Assembly (NCBI GenBank): GCA_029204225.1
Contig: CM055100.1
Location: 18,117,650 to 18,181,649, forward strand
Length of the DNA stretch: 64,000 bases
Direction of reading: 5' to 3'
Source of the DNA: Diphasiastrum complanatum
Taxonomy: Eukaryota > Streptophyta > Lycopodiopsida > Lycopodiales > Lycopodiaceae
The notes below the pieces were generated by a model. That model made no database searches and was not told where the DNA came from. It was given only the letters and a program-made list of their open reading frames with translations. Of this stretch, positions 22,742-35,749 are shown piece by piece (position 1 is the stretch's first letter; each line of letters opens with the position of its first letter). A program made the translations under genes and the position numbers.

Positions 22742-24046
22742 ATTCTATCACTGGTCAGTTGCCTCACAGTCAAAACAAGAAGTGTACATCTCACTTGGCT
22801 CCAAGTAGCTCTCTTTGAATCAGACACATGCACCCATAGTTTTCACTAATCTGATTCCAATACGAACTGTCCCTTAGCGTCCGTTCGAAGTACCATGTCT
22901 TTCGTGCAAGACTCAACTTTCATAGTTTCTTCATTGATTAACAGCTTTACATTTAACACCAGTCAGCATACTCATTATGTCTCCACATCATTATTGGTCC
23001 AGAGAAAAGCCTATAACAAGCTTTGCTTTTTCACAACAATAACTGGTCAACTTATAAGGTCCAAAGTTTGCCAGTCTCCTCATGTGAGTATGGCTAGGTC
23101 ACCTTGAAATTTGTCCCCATTTTGATCAACTTTCATTCAAAATTTGCACCAAGAGAGATGTGTGCATGAAAGTTTCCCTCCACTTATAAAATTAGTTGAC
23201 CGGATTTAGAGTAGAGTTCTCAGACAAAAGTCCTTCCAACACTTTGCTTTCCATTTTCTAGGATTATGGCTTGATCTAACTTGTTGCCAATCTCGAAAGA
23301 AGATCCTAGTCTTTCTCCGTTAAGAAAAAACTCAACTGACACTGGATATCACCCATGCTCAGTGAGTGTTAGTTTCAAAGGTAGCCATCCCAAATGAAGA
23401 CCAACTGCTCCATAGAAGATCTCCCCTAACCTTTCCAACTTTTGACTTCCTACTTGCGTCTGGTGGGCATTGTCACAAATGAAACTAACCCAAGTAACAA
23501 GCTGGCCATCCATCATTTGCAAACATCGAGTCGTTTCATTGTCGTTCAAGTGTGAGTACTTGTGCGAATCTGCCCCACATGTTTTGTAGTCCTCTTTGTT
23601 TTATGGTATCAGCCTTCAAAAGAAAGGTTCCTTCTAAAGCCATCAACTCCTTGTATCACAAGCAATCATGCAAACCAGACAAACCACGAGTACTAAGACT
23701 CACCACGAATACATACAAGCAAGACACTCAGGCAGGTTTACTAATAGGTAACAAAGACAAGGTCCCCCTTTGAGATAGCCCTGCCAAAGGACCTTTGCCT
23801 AGCCGCACCCATACAGATCGATCACATAATTAGCCCACAGAGAACAACCATCCAACTATCCGTGCTTTCACCATAGCCTTGATACTTGTGCAAAAATGAT
23901 CAAATCTGGAGCTCATGGAGCTATATACAAAGTGCAAAAAGGACAACCCCAGAGCTCAAAGGAGTTCCAAAGTCAAGATTAGAAGTGACAAGGGTGGATA
24001 TTTCAGTAAGCCTTTTTCACCAAGTCAATAAGGTTCTCAGGTTTTA
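22742..24046. other. No recognised gene; internal remnant after LTR X
   Basis: Sequence following the family X primer site has no recognisable gag or pol on either strand and only short frames. It differs from the sequence after the second LTR X copy (50914-51178), so one or both are rearranged. Confidence 0.45.
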
Positions 24047-24900
<854 letters not shown>

Positions 24901-24904
24901 TTGA

Positions 24905-25915
24905 TTAGAAGGAGGAGGTGACCTTTAATGTAAGCGAATGATTACAAGAACTGCTTAAACCTACCATGTTGTCGCATTTAGTCAACTGCCAGCTTCGTTC
25001 GTGGTGTTAGTCTGCTATCTTGGTACTTAGCTGATCATGGGATGTGAAGTGCGCCGACTTCTGGACCGTGCTTTTATAATCGTAGCCGTCACCATTGCGG
25101 TTGGCCTTTGGTCGTCACTCGTAATCCGTAGGACTTGACTAGCGGTTCCCTACGAATGTCTTTGTTTGTTTTCTTGAAGTTGTGGTTTGCGGTTATGATT
25201 GTGATCTGTGGTCTGTTGGTCTTGGTTTTGTTGGTTGCGATTTGATTTTTGGAATGACTCTCTCTTGGGATGAAACTTCTTTTTGCATTGATTCTTACTG
25301 CCATATAGAGCTTGATCATATTCTTGTCTGTCATCATAGTGCTCTCGTGTTTCCATTTCTTATTTGATCTCAATTATTGCTCTCTCAAGAGTCATTGTAG
25401 GATCCTTTGCTAGTAGAGTCCATGTTGTTTGGAAGGATCTTGGCAACAAGTATGTCAATTGCTTCTTCGACGAGACCACGTGTTCTGCTCTAACATTGTG
25501 TAAAGAGACAAACAAGTTTTTCATGTTTCTGACGAACGTCGTGAGGTCTTTGTCATTCCAGCGCGGGTAGGTGAGTTGATCTTCTAAGTGCATGATCTGG
25601 CTTTGCGACTTAGTTTCGAATCTTGATTTTAATTTGTCCCATAGTTCTCGCGCATTTGATATTGATGCAAGATCTAGTGTAATGTTGTCTTTGATGTAGG
25701 AGGATATGACAGCTACTGCTTTATCATTCCTTTCCTTCCATTCGCAAAGTTCTTTCCCAGCATTAGCTAGCATCTCTTCGGTCCTTTCCACCTAGGGCCA
25801 GAGTGCTTCTCCTCTCAGGACAAGTGACGTCTTCAATTTCTAGGCCAAGTAATTTAATCCATCTGATTGAAGGATTGTGCAGATCTTTGATTGAATGCTA
25901 CTTATGGATGCCATT
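24905..25915 (-). pseudogene. Copia B gag, interrupted
   Basis: The start ATG is at 25915 (MASISSIQSK). An in-frame TAG replaces the Trp expected after SDGLNYLA, and the same TAG is in the second copy near 51440. Gag then runs through 25791-25360 (ARELWDKLKSRFE, QLTYPRWNDKDLTTFVRNMKNL), the UBN2-type core, into a basic Gln/Asn/Lys-rich tail to about 25090. No zinc knuckle, protease or pol follows before the LTR. Confidence 0.82.
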
Positions 25916-26000
25916 GTAGTTTTACAATGTTTCGGGTTCCTCACCTGTTATTTATCTGATTCTACAAATCTTATGGGCTCTGACGAGTCAAGCCCAATCA

Positions 26001-26012
26001 GCTTTGATACAA
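26001..26012 (-). promoter_or_regulatory. Copia B primer-binding site
   Basis: The minus strand reads TTGTATCAAAGC next to the LTR end CCAACA. The second copy (51602-51613) reads TGGTATCAAAGC, the usual copia site, so this one carries one change. Confidence 0.75.
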
Positions 26013-26013
26013 C

Positions 26014-26637
26014 TGTTGGAATTTCGATTTTCAATAGAAGAGTAGAGACATAATCTCGCTATTTGGAATGTCGTACTTTTGCAGATTCCCAATGTACCTA
26101 GATAGAGTAGAACTCTTAACTATAGCTACTACTACTAACTAAGAACTTTCCTCTTCTAAGGTGCAGTGATCAGTTCCTAATCTTCTGCTAATTTGATAAT
26201 GATAACCCTTTTGTGTGGAATAACAAATAGAACAAATAATACATGATCTTAGAGGAACATTTGATAGGTATAATGCATTCAAAGATTGTGTATAATGTGC
26301 AAGAGATAAAGAAAAAAAAAAAAAAAAGATAGATCTGCTTAATCACATTGATTTTTCTAGAGTGCTGTTTGGCATACCGCACAGCGTGTTATTGCAAGCG
26401 AACTCTGTCCCTTATGGATAGAATAGATGGAGAAGTGCTTGCTATGCTTCTGTCTATTTTATTCCGTGTCTAATCTTAGATGTGTGATTGATTCAGTGCA
26501 TTTTCAGATACTAGTGAATGACTTTTCATTCTCACATTCATGATTCAGACTTGTCTATCTACAAGGTTCCTCATGCACTTGTCCTTCTTCCTTCTCTCTT
26601 TTACTCCTATATATATATATCCGTGTGTGTGTCTGCA
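26014..26637 (-). repeat. Copia B LTR (upstream copy)
   Basis: Begins TGTTGGAATTTCG (plus strand) directly after the primer site and ends near GTCTGCA. It matches 24047-24900 without the expanded TA tract. Confidence 0.78.
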
Positions 26638-26975
26638 TTTGATTAGAAAAAGGAGGTGGCCTTTGATGTAAGCGAATGATTACAAGAACCGCTTAAACCT
26701 ACCACGTTGTTTCATTTAGTCTACTGTCAGCTTTGTTCGTGGTGTGAGTTTGTTGTCTTGGTATTTAGCTGATCGTGGGATGTGAAGTGCGCTGACTTCA
26801 TGACCATGCTTTTATAATCGTAGCCATCACCGTTGCGGTTGGCCTTTGGTCATTGCTCGTGATCCACAAGAGTTGACTAGCGGTTCCCTACAAACTTCTT
26901 CGTTTGTTTCCTTGAAGTTTTGGTTTGCGATTTACTTTGATCTATGGTCTGTTGGTCTTTGTTGTTGTTGCCATT
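26638..26975 (-). pseudogene. Second copy of copia B gag end
   Basis: Matches 24901-25232, the C-terminal gag and tail, although it lies on the far side of the LTR. It is cut near 26975, shortly before the copia C LTR fragment at 27011. Confidence 0.75.
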
Positions 26976-27010
26976 CGTAGAAGTCGTGATGCTGTTGCAA
27001 TAGAAATACT

Positions 27011-27622
27011 TGATGGGGCAAGGGAGATACAAGAATGTGAATGGAGAAGAGAGCAGGAATATTGCGGAACAGCTCTCTCGTCCTAATCAGCTGCTAAATG
27101 CAAAAACAGTCTACTAGACAACTTATGCTAAGTAATCACACACAGCTTTAAGTGTTCTAATTGCCCAACATGATCTTAAAAATTAATTCATACTTTGAAA
27201 CAAGAGTACAATCCACCGAAGAGATTAGAGATGATTTGTATGTGGTACTACTGAAATCAGAGTCAATGTGAAGTATAGTTCTGAAATAAATGGAAGAGTA
27301 GTATGATAACGGGAGTTCCTCAGGTGTCAAAGACGGCCATCGTCTGATCAGAAATTGAGGAGTCTTCGACGTCCGTATTCTGAATAGAGTGAGTAAACAA
27401 GCACGATCAAACATCAATGAAAGTACATTCAATCACAACAAGCATTCATCTTCGTTGTACATAGATAAAAGCAAGCTGCTGCTATATTATACTGAAACAC
27501 AATACAAATAACAATTACAACAAAAAATGACGGCGTAATTGGGATGCTCAAATAATGTGTCTCATGGATGGATCAACCACTAATCGGTGCTTGGACGATC
27601 TATTTATAGATTTCATCCGTGT
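27011..27622 (-). repeat. Copia C LTR fragment
   Basis: Starts TGATGGGGCAAGGGAG (plus strand), the same start as the copia C LTRs at 52047 and 57691, and matches them to the CATCCGTGTAT sequence, where a GT-rich microsatellite takes over. A minus-strand TATA box (TATAAATAG) lies at 27600-27608. The sequence left of it (26938-27010) is shared with 51977-52046, so the copia C insertion into copia B predates the segmental duplication. Confidence 0.85.
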
Positions 27623-27950
27623 ATGTGTGTGTGCATACATGCATGTGTGCGAATATCTGCTTTTAGGTGTGTATGATGGGTGTGTGTGTGTGTGTGCATA
27701 TTTTGTATGCATGTGTTTGCAAATGTCTATTAACAGTTCAAAGTGAATATGTTGTTCATGCATGTGGTATGTATGTGCATGTGTGGTGAATCGTATGTTT
27801 ATGTTTGTGCGCATGTGTGAGGATTCTTTTAGGTTTGTATGTGACATCATGTGTATGTGTGGTGAATTGTATGTTTATGTTTGTGTGCATGCAAGTGTGT
27901 TTGTGTATGTGTGTGTACATTTGTGCATTTTGTTTGTCAATATCTTGGAC
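27620..27950. repeat. GT-rich degenerate microsatellite
   Basis: About 330 bases dominated by GTGT, TGCATG and TATGTG repeats. A 50-base sub-block (containing ATGTGTGGTGAATCGTATG) is repeated at about 27778 and 27855. It begins exactly where the copia C LTR homology ends. The frames through it are low-complexity. Confidence 0.85.
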
Positions 27951-27954
27951 AAAG

Positions 27955-28740
27955 AATAGGTTTTACAAAATTATGAAATACATCATACACAAAAAAAAAT
28001 CCAAATTCACTCGTGTACACTATAAAATTCAAATTGAACTCTTATCGGACAACCATAACGATCAAAAGAATCCCATAACATTGTTGGTTAAGAGACATTT
28101 TAAATAGTCCAAATATATATTCTCAACCAATTTCAAAACATCGTAGAAATGTCATCGCTTAAATCTAATACCATTACCTGGCTATACACCATGCTATCTA
28201 ACATTGCCTCAAAGGTAGACGTACTAATAGTGCTGCCATTCCTATAGCAAATAGCAAATCTACGTTTAAGAGCAAACGAAATCTTCATGGATAGGTGCTA
28301 ATGATGCTCTCTTCACTGATCAAATAACAAATATACAGCTCTAACAACCAAATGCTTGTGCTGCAATGCCCTCCAAACTCCATGGAAAATCGACGATGAT
28401 TCACCATCAAGTTCACCATCTGCACAAATACATAGATGGCCAACTGTTATTAGATGACATACACATATAACAAATAAAAGAATATGCGACATGACGTGAC
28501 TAAAATGTAATTTTTATCATGTCTGTTTAAAAAAAATGTAATATTTTTCAATATAATGTGTTGTAACAATGGAAATTGTGAGTATTGTCTATAAACATAA
28601 AGATGCATGCTAATAAAACATGAAAAACAATTAAGTCGATATACAAAGTGATGCAAATACCTTGTTCAGAAATACTTGTTTGCTTTGCCATGAACTGCTT
28701 CTATTTGAAATATGCTCCCGCCCTTAAAAATCTTCGGATA
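27955..28740. other. Stretch without recognised gene
   Basis: No domain-bearing frame, LTR or primer site is seen on either strand. The sequence is AT-rich and appears once in the window. Confidence 0.4.
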
Positions 28741-28744
28741 TCTT

Positions 28745-28982
28745 TTTTTTTTTTTTTCTAAGGGGGGTGGGGGGGGGGGGTGTATATTGATATATTTATT
28801 TTTAATGGAATGGAGGCACCCCCTTGTTTTATATATCTACACACACACACACGCACACACATTTTACCCTTCTTAATTTTTTTTTAGGGGCATGGAGGGA
28901 CCTCCCTCCCTCTATGGGTGGTTGGTCAGCCTGTGTATGGAGAGAGAGAGAGAGAGAGGGCCCGTGGGAGGGAGGGAAAAAA
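28745..28982. repeat. Low-complexity tracts at the left edge of unit 2
   Basis: A T-run followed by a G-run (28749-28780), a CA-repeat near 28841-28860, a second T-run, then GA repeats and G/A-rich sequence to 28982. The homology of duplication unit 2 begins immediately after. Confidence 0.9.
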
Positions 28983-29882
28983 TTATCCATCATTCAGCAA
29001 TGGGATAAGCAAAGCCTCAAAATAGAAGAAATTCCATAACAAACACATAATCCTATTTCCAAAGGGAATCCTTGACAATGTAGACAACCTACTTGCTCAT
29101 TTTTGAAGACTGCGGTTGTTGTTGTTGGAAGTTTTACAAAAAGCTCGGATTCTAATGACTTGTGCTCCTGGTATCTAACATCCAAGTTTCAAAAATCATG
29201 ACCTCCCAAAAAGCTAAGGTTAATCTCTCTCATATGTACAAAGTTGGATCTTGAATATAATCTACTTAATTATTGAAATCCATTAAATATTAACCTTAAG
29301 TTTCTCAAACTTTTGTAGCACATAACAAGGTTTAAGGACATTCAAACAATCACATAATACAAGATAAACAGTGTCACAAATCATTGCATAAGAGCTATAA
29401 CAAGACAACGTCAAATGGAAGCTTGCAAATCAAAGTGCTTAAATTGCTCTCAGCATTGAACTGTACAATTTGTTTTATCCATAATATAACCTTTCCCAAC
29501 TCGAATCTAACATTAAATATTTTAAGAGCACTTGACCTTACCCTAACAAGCCTACCAGACCTCTAATTAGTTTAAAACTATGAATCACTCACTAGTTTGC
29601 TAATTTTTAGCAATGGGTAGCCTTCATATTTGGCCTAACAAGTAGAGTAAAAATAATAATTAAAATAAAGTACACATGACTATAATTATGTACAAGTGAT
29701 GACCATGTGTGGTCAACCAAACCAGGCGATAGGTATTTTTACAAATTCTAGCACTCCTTAAAAACATTCTATTTGCACATTAAAGGGCTAGCCACACCTC
29801 GATAATATTGTTAATGGCACAATGTGACTTCTTGGGTGTAGAATCTAAAAACAAATGAAAAAACCAAATTTATGGTTTCCTG

Positions 29883-29931
29883 GCCGACTACTACTTATAG
29901 CGTCATCCCTGGTTATATATAGAGGCATGCA
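29883..29931 (+). promoter_or_regulatory. DRP2 core promoter
   Basis: DRE-like GCCGAC at 29883-29888, TATA box TTATATATAG at 29913-29922 and CATGCA at 29926-29931, in the same order as in unit 1. The start codon is about 280 bases downstream of the TATA box. Confidence 0.6.
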
Positions 29932-30210
29932 ATGACCCAAAGCAAGAGCTCCTCCTTCACTTTCCTCTCAATATATATCGTCACAGCTACCACGCATGCC
30001 AAACCTTACCACAACGGCTTTCATCTATTCGCATTAGGAGAAAATTTGCAACACTACTATTTATAGTGTTCAAGTTATTCATGTTTTGATCAAACTAATG
30101 CTATAAATCTCACTTTAAGAACCCAATTGTGTGCTGATTGATCTGACATTATATTTCATTCTTTGGATTAAACGATTGATTGGTCAGCTAGCTAGCTAAG
30201 TAGCTAAACA

Positions 30211-31726
30211 ATGAGGAGGTACTGTGTTACAATCTGTTGCTGTGCCCTTTTGATGGCGTTTTCCCCCATTCTGGGTGTAGAGTCATATGTGCCTTCCGAT
30301 ACTCCTCCACCTTATTATGATCCAGGGTCTCATCCAGACGTTGCACAGGGAGACATAGATGTCTTCAATTTTGCTCTCAACTTGGAGTATTTGGAGGCTG
30401 AGCTCTTTCTCTGGGCTTCTTTTGGCTATGGACTGGATGAAATAGCACCAGAGCTCCCAGGAGGTGGCCCTTCTCCAGTGGGAGTAGAGAAGGCGCAACT
30501 AGATAACTTTACCAGAGACGTTGTAGCCCAGCTGGGAATCCAGGAAGTGGGTCACTTAAGGTATTTGCATGATGTTTTAGCTTTCTCGTACTCAACCCAG
30601 AAAACAAAACAAATTTATCTCTGCCTGTCTTCCGTCACAATATCAGGTATTTGCTGCTTGAGCTAAAATAATCATATACAGTCTAGAGTGTATGATACTT
30701 ATTACAAAGCTTTTGAGAACTCAAACCCACCCGTTTGCTTGAGCCACAATAATCACTTGGACTGTGATCATCAAAAATCTTTTGAGAAATCAAACGTCGA
30801 TATTACTGTTATATCTATCTTACGGTCAATATAATCCAGAAAGAAGCTAATATATTGATGATAATTTCTGTCTGTATGCAGGGCAATCAGGGCGACTGTA
30901 ACAGATGCTGCGATTTCACGGCCTCCTCTGAATCTGAGCGTCGAAGTGTGGGCTAAGATTTTCGACTCTGCTTTTGGACAGGATTTGAATCCGCCATTCA
31001 ATCCATATGTCAACAGCCTCAACTTTCTCCTTGCTAGCTACGCCATCCCATACGTGGGTCTCACTGGCTACGTGGGTGCAAATCCGAATCTAGTCGGACG
31101 CACCTCCAAACGGGTAGTCTACCCGGCCCAAACGATCAAGCCCAATCTTTTACTTGATTTTCGATTCCATTCTTATATTGATCTGAAATGACGTTTTACA
31201 TGTCACACACACTACGATACCTTTGCTGGATTTCCATTTGTATTTTCAATTTGTTCAGAACTAGGGGTTTGAATATCATGTATTTATAGTTTATACAAAT
31301 TGCTAATGCAAAACTACTTCATGAATGGGTGCGAAATATGGTATACTGCAGCTGATTGCAGGCCTTCTGGGGGTAGAAGCTGGACAAGACGCCATCATCC
31401 GCAGTCTGCTCTACGAGAAGAAGGATGAGAAAGTTACCCCATATTCCTACACTGTGGGAGATTTCACCAACGCGCTCTCAAAATTGCGGAATCGTCTGGA
31501 CAAAGCAAGCGGCATCGACGATCTGGGTCTCACTGTGCATGCCCCTCAAACTGCAGCTCCAGGAGTACATGGCAGCATTCTGTCGGCAGATACAAGGTGG
31601 GTTGCATACAGTCGCACTCCTGAGCAGATCTTGAGCATCGTTTATGGCACTGGGAATGCATCCAAGCCTGGTGGATTCTATCCCAAAGGTGGCAACGGAG
31701 ATATTGCTCGCTACTACCTAAATTAA
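30211..31726 (+). CDS. Desiccation-related protein PCC13-62-like, copy 2
   Basis: Exons 30211-30560, 30882-31113 and 31352-31726, joining in frame to 318 residues. All splice junctions are GT-AG (intron 1 begins GTATTTGCATG). The protein is the same as copy 3 and differs from copy 1 only in having Phe148. Domain layout as in copy 1: a signal peptide to about residue 25, then the ferritin-like domain with the paired Glu-rich helices. I see three silent differences and one replacement between this coding sequence and copy 1. If intron 1 were retained, a stop would end the protein after about 151 residues. Poly(A) signal AATAAA at 31776-31781. Confidence 0.94.
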
Positions 31727-31932
31727 GACTAGTAGATGTTTCCTTTCTTTCAAGCTTATCTGCAGATCTACACAGAATAAATTGGGTTGCAAAAGACTGC
31801 AGTTTGTGGCGCTAGAGGCGCAAAAGTAGCAGATTATTTCAAATCTTGTACTCAATTGTTGTGTTTCATTCAATTATCTTAGCTTGTTTTCTGCTCTATA
31901 TATATCGAAGCACATTTTTCCACGTCATATTT

Positions 31933-32479
31933 CTCTAGCAGGATCATTGAATAAAGCTGTATGTATGCATATGAGATGACAGTCCATGTCTGAAGAATTG
32001 AGTCTTTGATTTGTGTTCCTGATTGTAATTGACATAAGTTTCTAACGTGCTCTGAAACTATTCGTGTTGTTTAACCTTTAATTTGGACTTAGGTTGTTGA
32101 GAACTTCTGTCTAGAAACGCGATTAATTAATTGTCTGCACAACCACAAATACATCGAACATTTCTCGATTCTCTGTTGACACCTCAATCAGCAAGAGTGT
32201 AGTATTGCTATACTACTCTGATAACATCTCATCTGTAGAACGCGTTTCATTTTATTTGATAGAGGCCAGATTGTTGTTCTGAAATTATTAACATTACATT
32301 CCCCAAACACAAGTAATACTGGTTACTTTCTAATGTCTGTCGACAACCAAAATAACACTCAAAACCATTTGTCATAAATTGTACCAAATACATACCTTTC
32401 TAACATTGTCCTCTGTGGGAATGACACTATTCACTACAAAATCTATATTAACCTTGTTGGTATAGTACGACATATACCA
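31933..32479 (+). repeat. 5' LTR, right-hand part only
   Basis: Begins inside the LTR at TCTAGCAGGATCATTG, directly fused to the downstream flank of DRP2. It ends ATATACCA six bases before the primer site. The first 67 bases match the end of the 3' LTR piece; the rest has no second copy here. Confidence 0.72.
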
Positions 32480-32484
32480 TTTTT

Positions 32485-32502
32485 TGGCACCATTGCCGGG
32501 GA
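32485..32502 (+). promoter_or_regulatory. Primer-binding site, tRNA-Asp type
   Basis: TGGCACCATTGCCGGGGA, close to the Athila-type site and to the one at 11989. It fixes the end of the 5' LTR. Confidence 0.82.
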
Positions 32503-32554
32503 TAGCCTAGAAAAGTTATAAGAAATCTGACACATCCATCTCCATCTCTAGTGT

Positions 32555-33587
32555 ATGTCAGATAGAGAGTCCAGATTAGAACGATACTGTAGGCTTAGAG
32601 AGGAATTTTTACGAAGACAGAGTGAGAGTACTAGTCGAAGAAATCTAGATGAAATCACTGCTCAGTTACTTGAACTCCTAATTAGCTTCGGTATGGAGAG
32701 GGGTGGAAAAGATATTCAAAGTCACAACGAGAAGCAAAGGCTCCTCGAAACCTGAACAGAAACCTTCGACGAAGCGAAGAAAATCCTCGAAGTATAAATC
32801 TTCTAGCAAGACGATGAATAAATCTACGACTAAAGAACATCTTGAAGATGATCCCGACTATGACCGCGATGCTGCAAAGTTATTCGCAAAAGACATCTCA
32901 GCAAAAGCGAAGGAAATTATTAGCACTGAACTTCAGTCAGCTGCTGCAGAGAAGGTGGTCACGTTTGAGGAAGGGGACGAAGAAATCACGAAGACTAAAT
33001 TGTCTAGTACTGTTATCGACAAGCCCATCTCAAAATCAAAGATGAAGGACTATGACATCATGATTGATATTGGATCTCTTCGTCCGAACATCACTTTTGA
33101 ACAGCTACTAGCAGATAACACTTATTACAGAAAGCAACTGAAAGGTCTTTCTGCCCCTAAAAAAAAGAAAAAAAATTCTTTGCCAGATGCTGGTGTTTTG
33201 TCTATTGATTTAGGTGATCTCCGTGCACCTGAAATTGATGTTACCATTGCGGGATGCTTGATCGAAAAAGTGCCAATTGACTCTAGTTCCAATGTGAACA
33301 TAATAACAGAAGACACAACTCATGTTTTGGGGCTAATTGACATTCAACCGACACAACAAAACATCAAGTTAGTTGATTCGACGCGACGAAAACCTATTGG
33401 AGAACTGAAGGATGTCATTGTTTACATTCAAGCCAAGCCATTCACAATGAATTTCATAGTTATCAAACCACTTGGTTTGTCATCTTATTCTGTGCTAATT
33501 GGATGGCCCTGGCTTTATCAATCAAACGCAAGTGTTCATTGGAAATCCAGAGTGTTGAGATTTCAGATTGGTGAGACCAATAATTGA
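32555..33587 (+). pseudogene. Gypsy N-terminal frame and protease; no standard gag seen
   Basis: A short basic frame (32555-32755) overlaps, one frame away, a 294-residue frame (32703-33587). Its first 150 residues are Lys/Ser-rich and show no gag core or zinc knuckle. Residues about 170-290 form a retroviral-type aspartic protease domain: VPIDSSSNVNIITED in place of the D-S/T-G signature, then LIGWPWLYQSNASVHW. The Gly of the active-site triplet is replaced by Ser, so the enzyme is probably inactive. The distance from primer site to protease is too short for a normal gypsy gag. Confidence 0.72.
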
Positions 33588-34545
33588 GGTAAGCCAGCAG
33601 AACAAATAATCACCTGGAGTCATGACAGATATGAAGGTGAAACTCCTTTGTCTGACACCAGTTTTACCTCAGAAGAATCTTCTTATGCCTTTAAATTTTT
33701 TTCTAATACATCTGACATCGAAGTACAATATTTTGAATGTTATGAGAATGTGGACGAAGAAGAATTCTTCGATGCCTGCAATGTTGAAGCAAATGTTTCG
33801 TATCAAGATACTAAAGTTGCAGACACGAACTCGAAAGAATTTGATGATTTGAGTGACGAATCTGAACATGAATTTGGTAACAAGAACCAGGTTGACAATA
33901 AGAATACATCTATGGAGTCAACCATGCACGAAATTCATGGCCATACCAAGGCCAGTATGACAGAACGTGTCATATTACCAGATTCTACTGAATTAATTGA
34001 ACTTGCACCTGATAGATTTGTGTATGTTTCAAAATCACTTGGAGAATCGGAGCTACTGGAATTCACAGAATTATTGAAGGAGTATCAAGATGTTTTTGTC
34101 TGATCTCTCGACGATTTGAAAGGTATACCTGCAAAATTCGGAGAGCATCGTATTGATCTTAAGGAAGATGTTGTACCTGTTCGACAGAGACAGTATCGCC
34201 TCAATCCCAGTACTCTCTCATGGATAAGGACGAACTCAACAAGCACCTTAAGGCAGGTATTATCTATCCCGTCTTAAGCAGTGAGTGGGTTTCACCCATT
34301 GTTGTCATCCCAAAGAAGAAGACTGGCAAAATATGAATATGCCAGGATTTCCGCAAACTCAATGCTGCCACAAGAAAGAACCATCATCCTCTGCCTTTCA
34401 CTGATTCTATCTTAGATCAGGTTGCTGGTCAAGAGCGTTACAGTTTCTGTGATTGTTTCTCTGGATATCATCAGGTTAGAGTGCAAAAGGAGGATCGTTC
34501 AAAGACCACATTCACTATGGATGGGGCACTTATGCCTACAACCAA
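33588..34545 (+). pseudogene. Linker and reverse-transcriptase N-half, frameshifted
   Basis: An acidic 151-residue frame (33648-34103) ends in ELLEFTELLKEYQDVFV, the segment that precedes RT in gypsy pol. A stop replaces the usual Trp/Ser codon after it. RT then follows in changing frames: HRIDLKEDVVPVRQRQYRLNP, FRKLNAATRKNHHPLPF and FSGYHQVRVQKED near 34440-34500. At least two shifts lie between 34100 and 34545. Confidence 0.78.
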
Positions 34546-35646
34546 ATGCCCTTTGGTCTTTGTAACGCACCAGCGACTTTTCAGCGAATCATGATGTTAA
34601 TTTTCGCTGCCTTCCTAAGAACTTCTCTCGAAATATTTATTGATGATCTATGTGTATATAATGATATCAAGACACACCTACAGAAGCTGAAATTAACATT
34701 GCAACGGTGTCGAGATACTTGTTTATCCCTTCATCCAGAGAAATGCTTTTTCGGTATGAAAGAAAAAATATCACTCGGACACAAGATATCAAACAAAGGA
34801 ATAGAAGTCGACAAAGATAAAGTCGAGCTTATAAAATATCTCCAAATACCAACCAATCTGCATGAACTAAGAGCTTTTTTAGGACATGTCGGCTATTATC
34901 GGAGAGTTATTCAAAATTATGCTTCTATTGTTGCCTCTCTCACTCATCTACTCAAGAAACAAGTGGAATACTTGTGGACAAATGAACAGCAGAAAGCATT
35001 CAAAGAACTTAAGCAAAGGTTGATCAATGTTCCTATTATGAGACCACCCAGCTGGGCTATTTTATTTCATAGTTATGTTGATGTTTCTACATTTGCTATT
35101 GGCGTCTGTCTGAGCCAGAAGGACGATCAGAAGAAATACCATCGCATCTATTATGCGAGTCGACAGCTCAGTGCATCAGAGAAGAATTATTCGGCTACAG
35201 AAAGGGAAGCACTTGGCATGATTTTCACTGTTAAGAAATTTTGCCTTTATTTGTTGGGATATGCATTTATTTTTCATGTTGATCACTATGCTCTTAAGTA
35301 TCTTGTGAATAAACAAGATTTCTTAGGACGAATTGCTCGATGGGTTCTACTTCTGCAGGAATTCACTTATCAAGTAGAGCTTCGCCAAGGAAAGTATCAT
35401 ACAAATGTTGATTATCTATCGCGACTCAGCATGAGAAAAATTGAAGAACCAATTAATGATGATTTTCCAGACGAACATCTATTTGAACTTTCTTCCACCA
35501 ATTCGTTATATATAGATATCATTATTTATCTCAAGAATCAGATATATCCGGATGGTTATGATTTGGAGCAAAAGACAGTTTTTCAATATAAGGTAGCACC
35601 TTATACGATAATTAACAATATCTTGTACAAGCTTGGCAGATATTAA
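34546..35646 (+). pseudogene. Reverse-transcriptase palm, RNase H, start of integrase
   Basis: 366-residue frame. It opens with MPFGLCNAPATFQRIM and the catalytic FIDDLCVYN (residues about 30-40). The connection follows (LRAFLGHVGYYRRVIQNYA), then RNase H with YVDVSTFAIGVCLSQ, ATEREALGMIF and HVDHYALKYL, so the acidic residues are present, ending in NVDYLSRLS. The frame stops at 35646. Another frame shows LHSEDAGGHFALKNTVNKIL, the beginning of the integrase zinc domain, up to about 35740, where similarity ends abruptly. The rest of integrase is missing. Confidence 0.87.
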
Positions 35647-35749
35647 AAAGGTTGTTCAAGCCTTACATTCAGAAGATGCTGGAGGACACTTTGCCTTAAA
35701 GAATACTGTTAATAAGATATTGACCGCCAAGTATTCAAACGTGTTTTAA

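Larger units (their letters stand above)
28983..31935 (+). repeat. Segmental duplication unit 2 carrying DRP copy 2
   Basis: Matches 3640-6850 in unit 1 and 41786-44700 in unit 3. The left edge abuts microsatellite sequence. The right edge is in CATATTTCTCT, where the sequence passes into the middle of an Athila-like LTR. It lacks the 259-bp upstream duplication of unit 1. Confidence 0.9.

Noticed and set aside
23349-23549. 66-residue minus-strand frame between LTR X and copia B
   Set aside because: Short, with no motif, no second copy and no promoter. It is within the length expected by chance.
27548-28107. Cys/Val/Met-rich frames on both strands
   Set aside because: Low-complexity GT-rich sequence with no domain. 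The frames follow the repeat, not a gene.
30211-30666. 151-residue open frame reading through DRP exon 1 into intron 1
   Set aside because: The next exons continue the ferritin-like domain in frame through clear GT-AG junctions, so the frame end is intronic.
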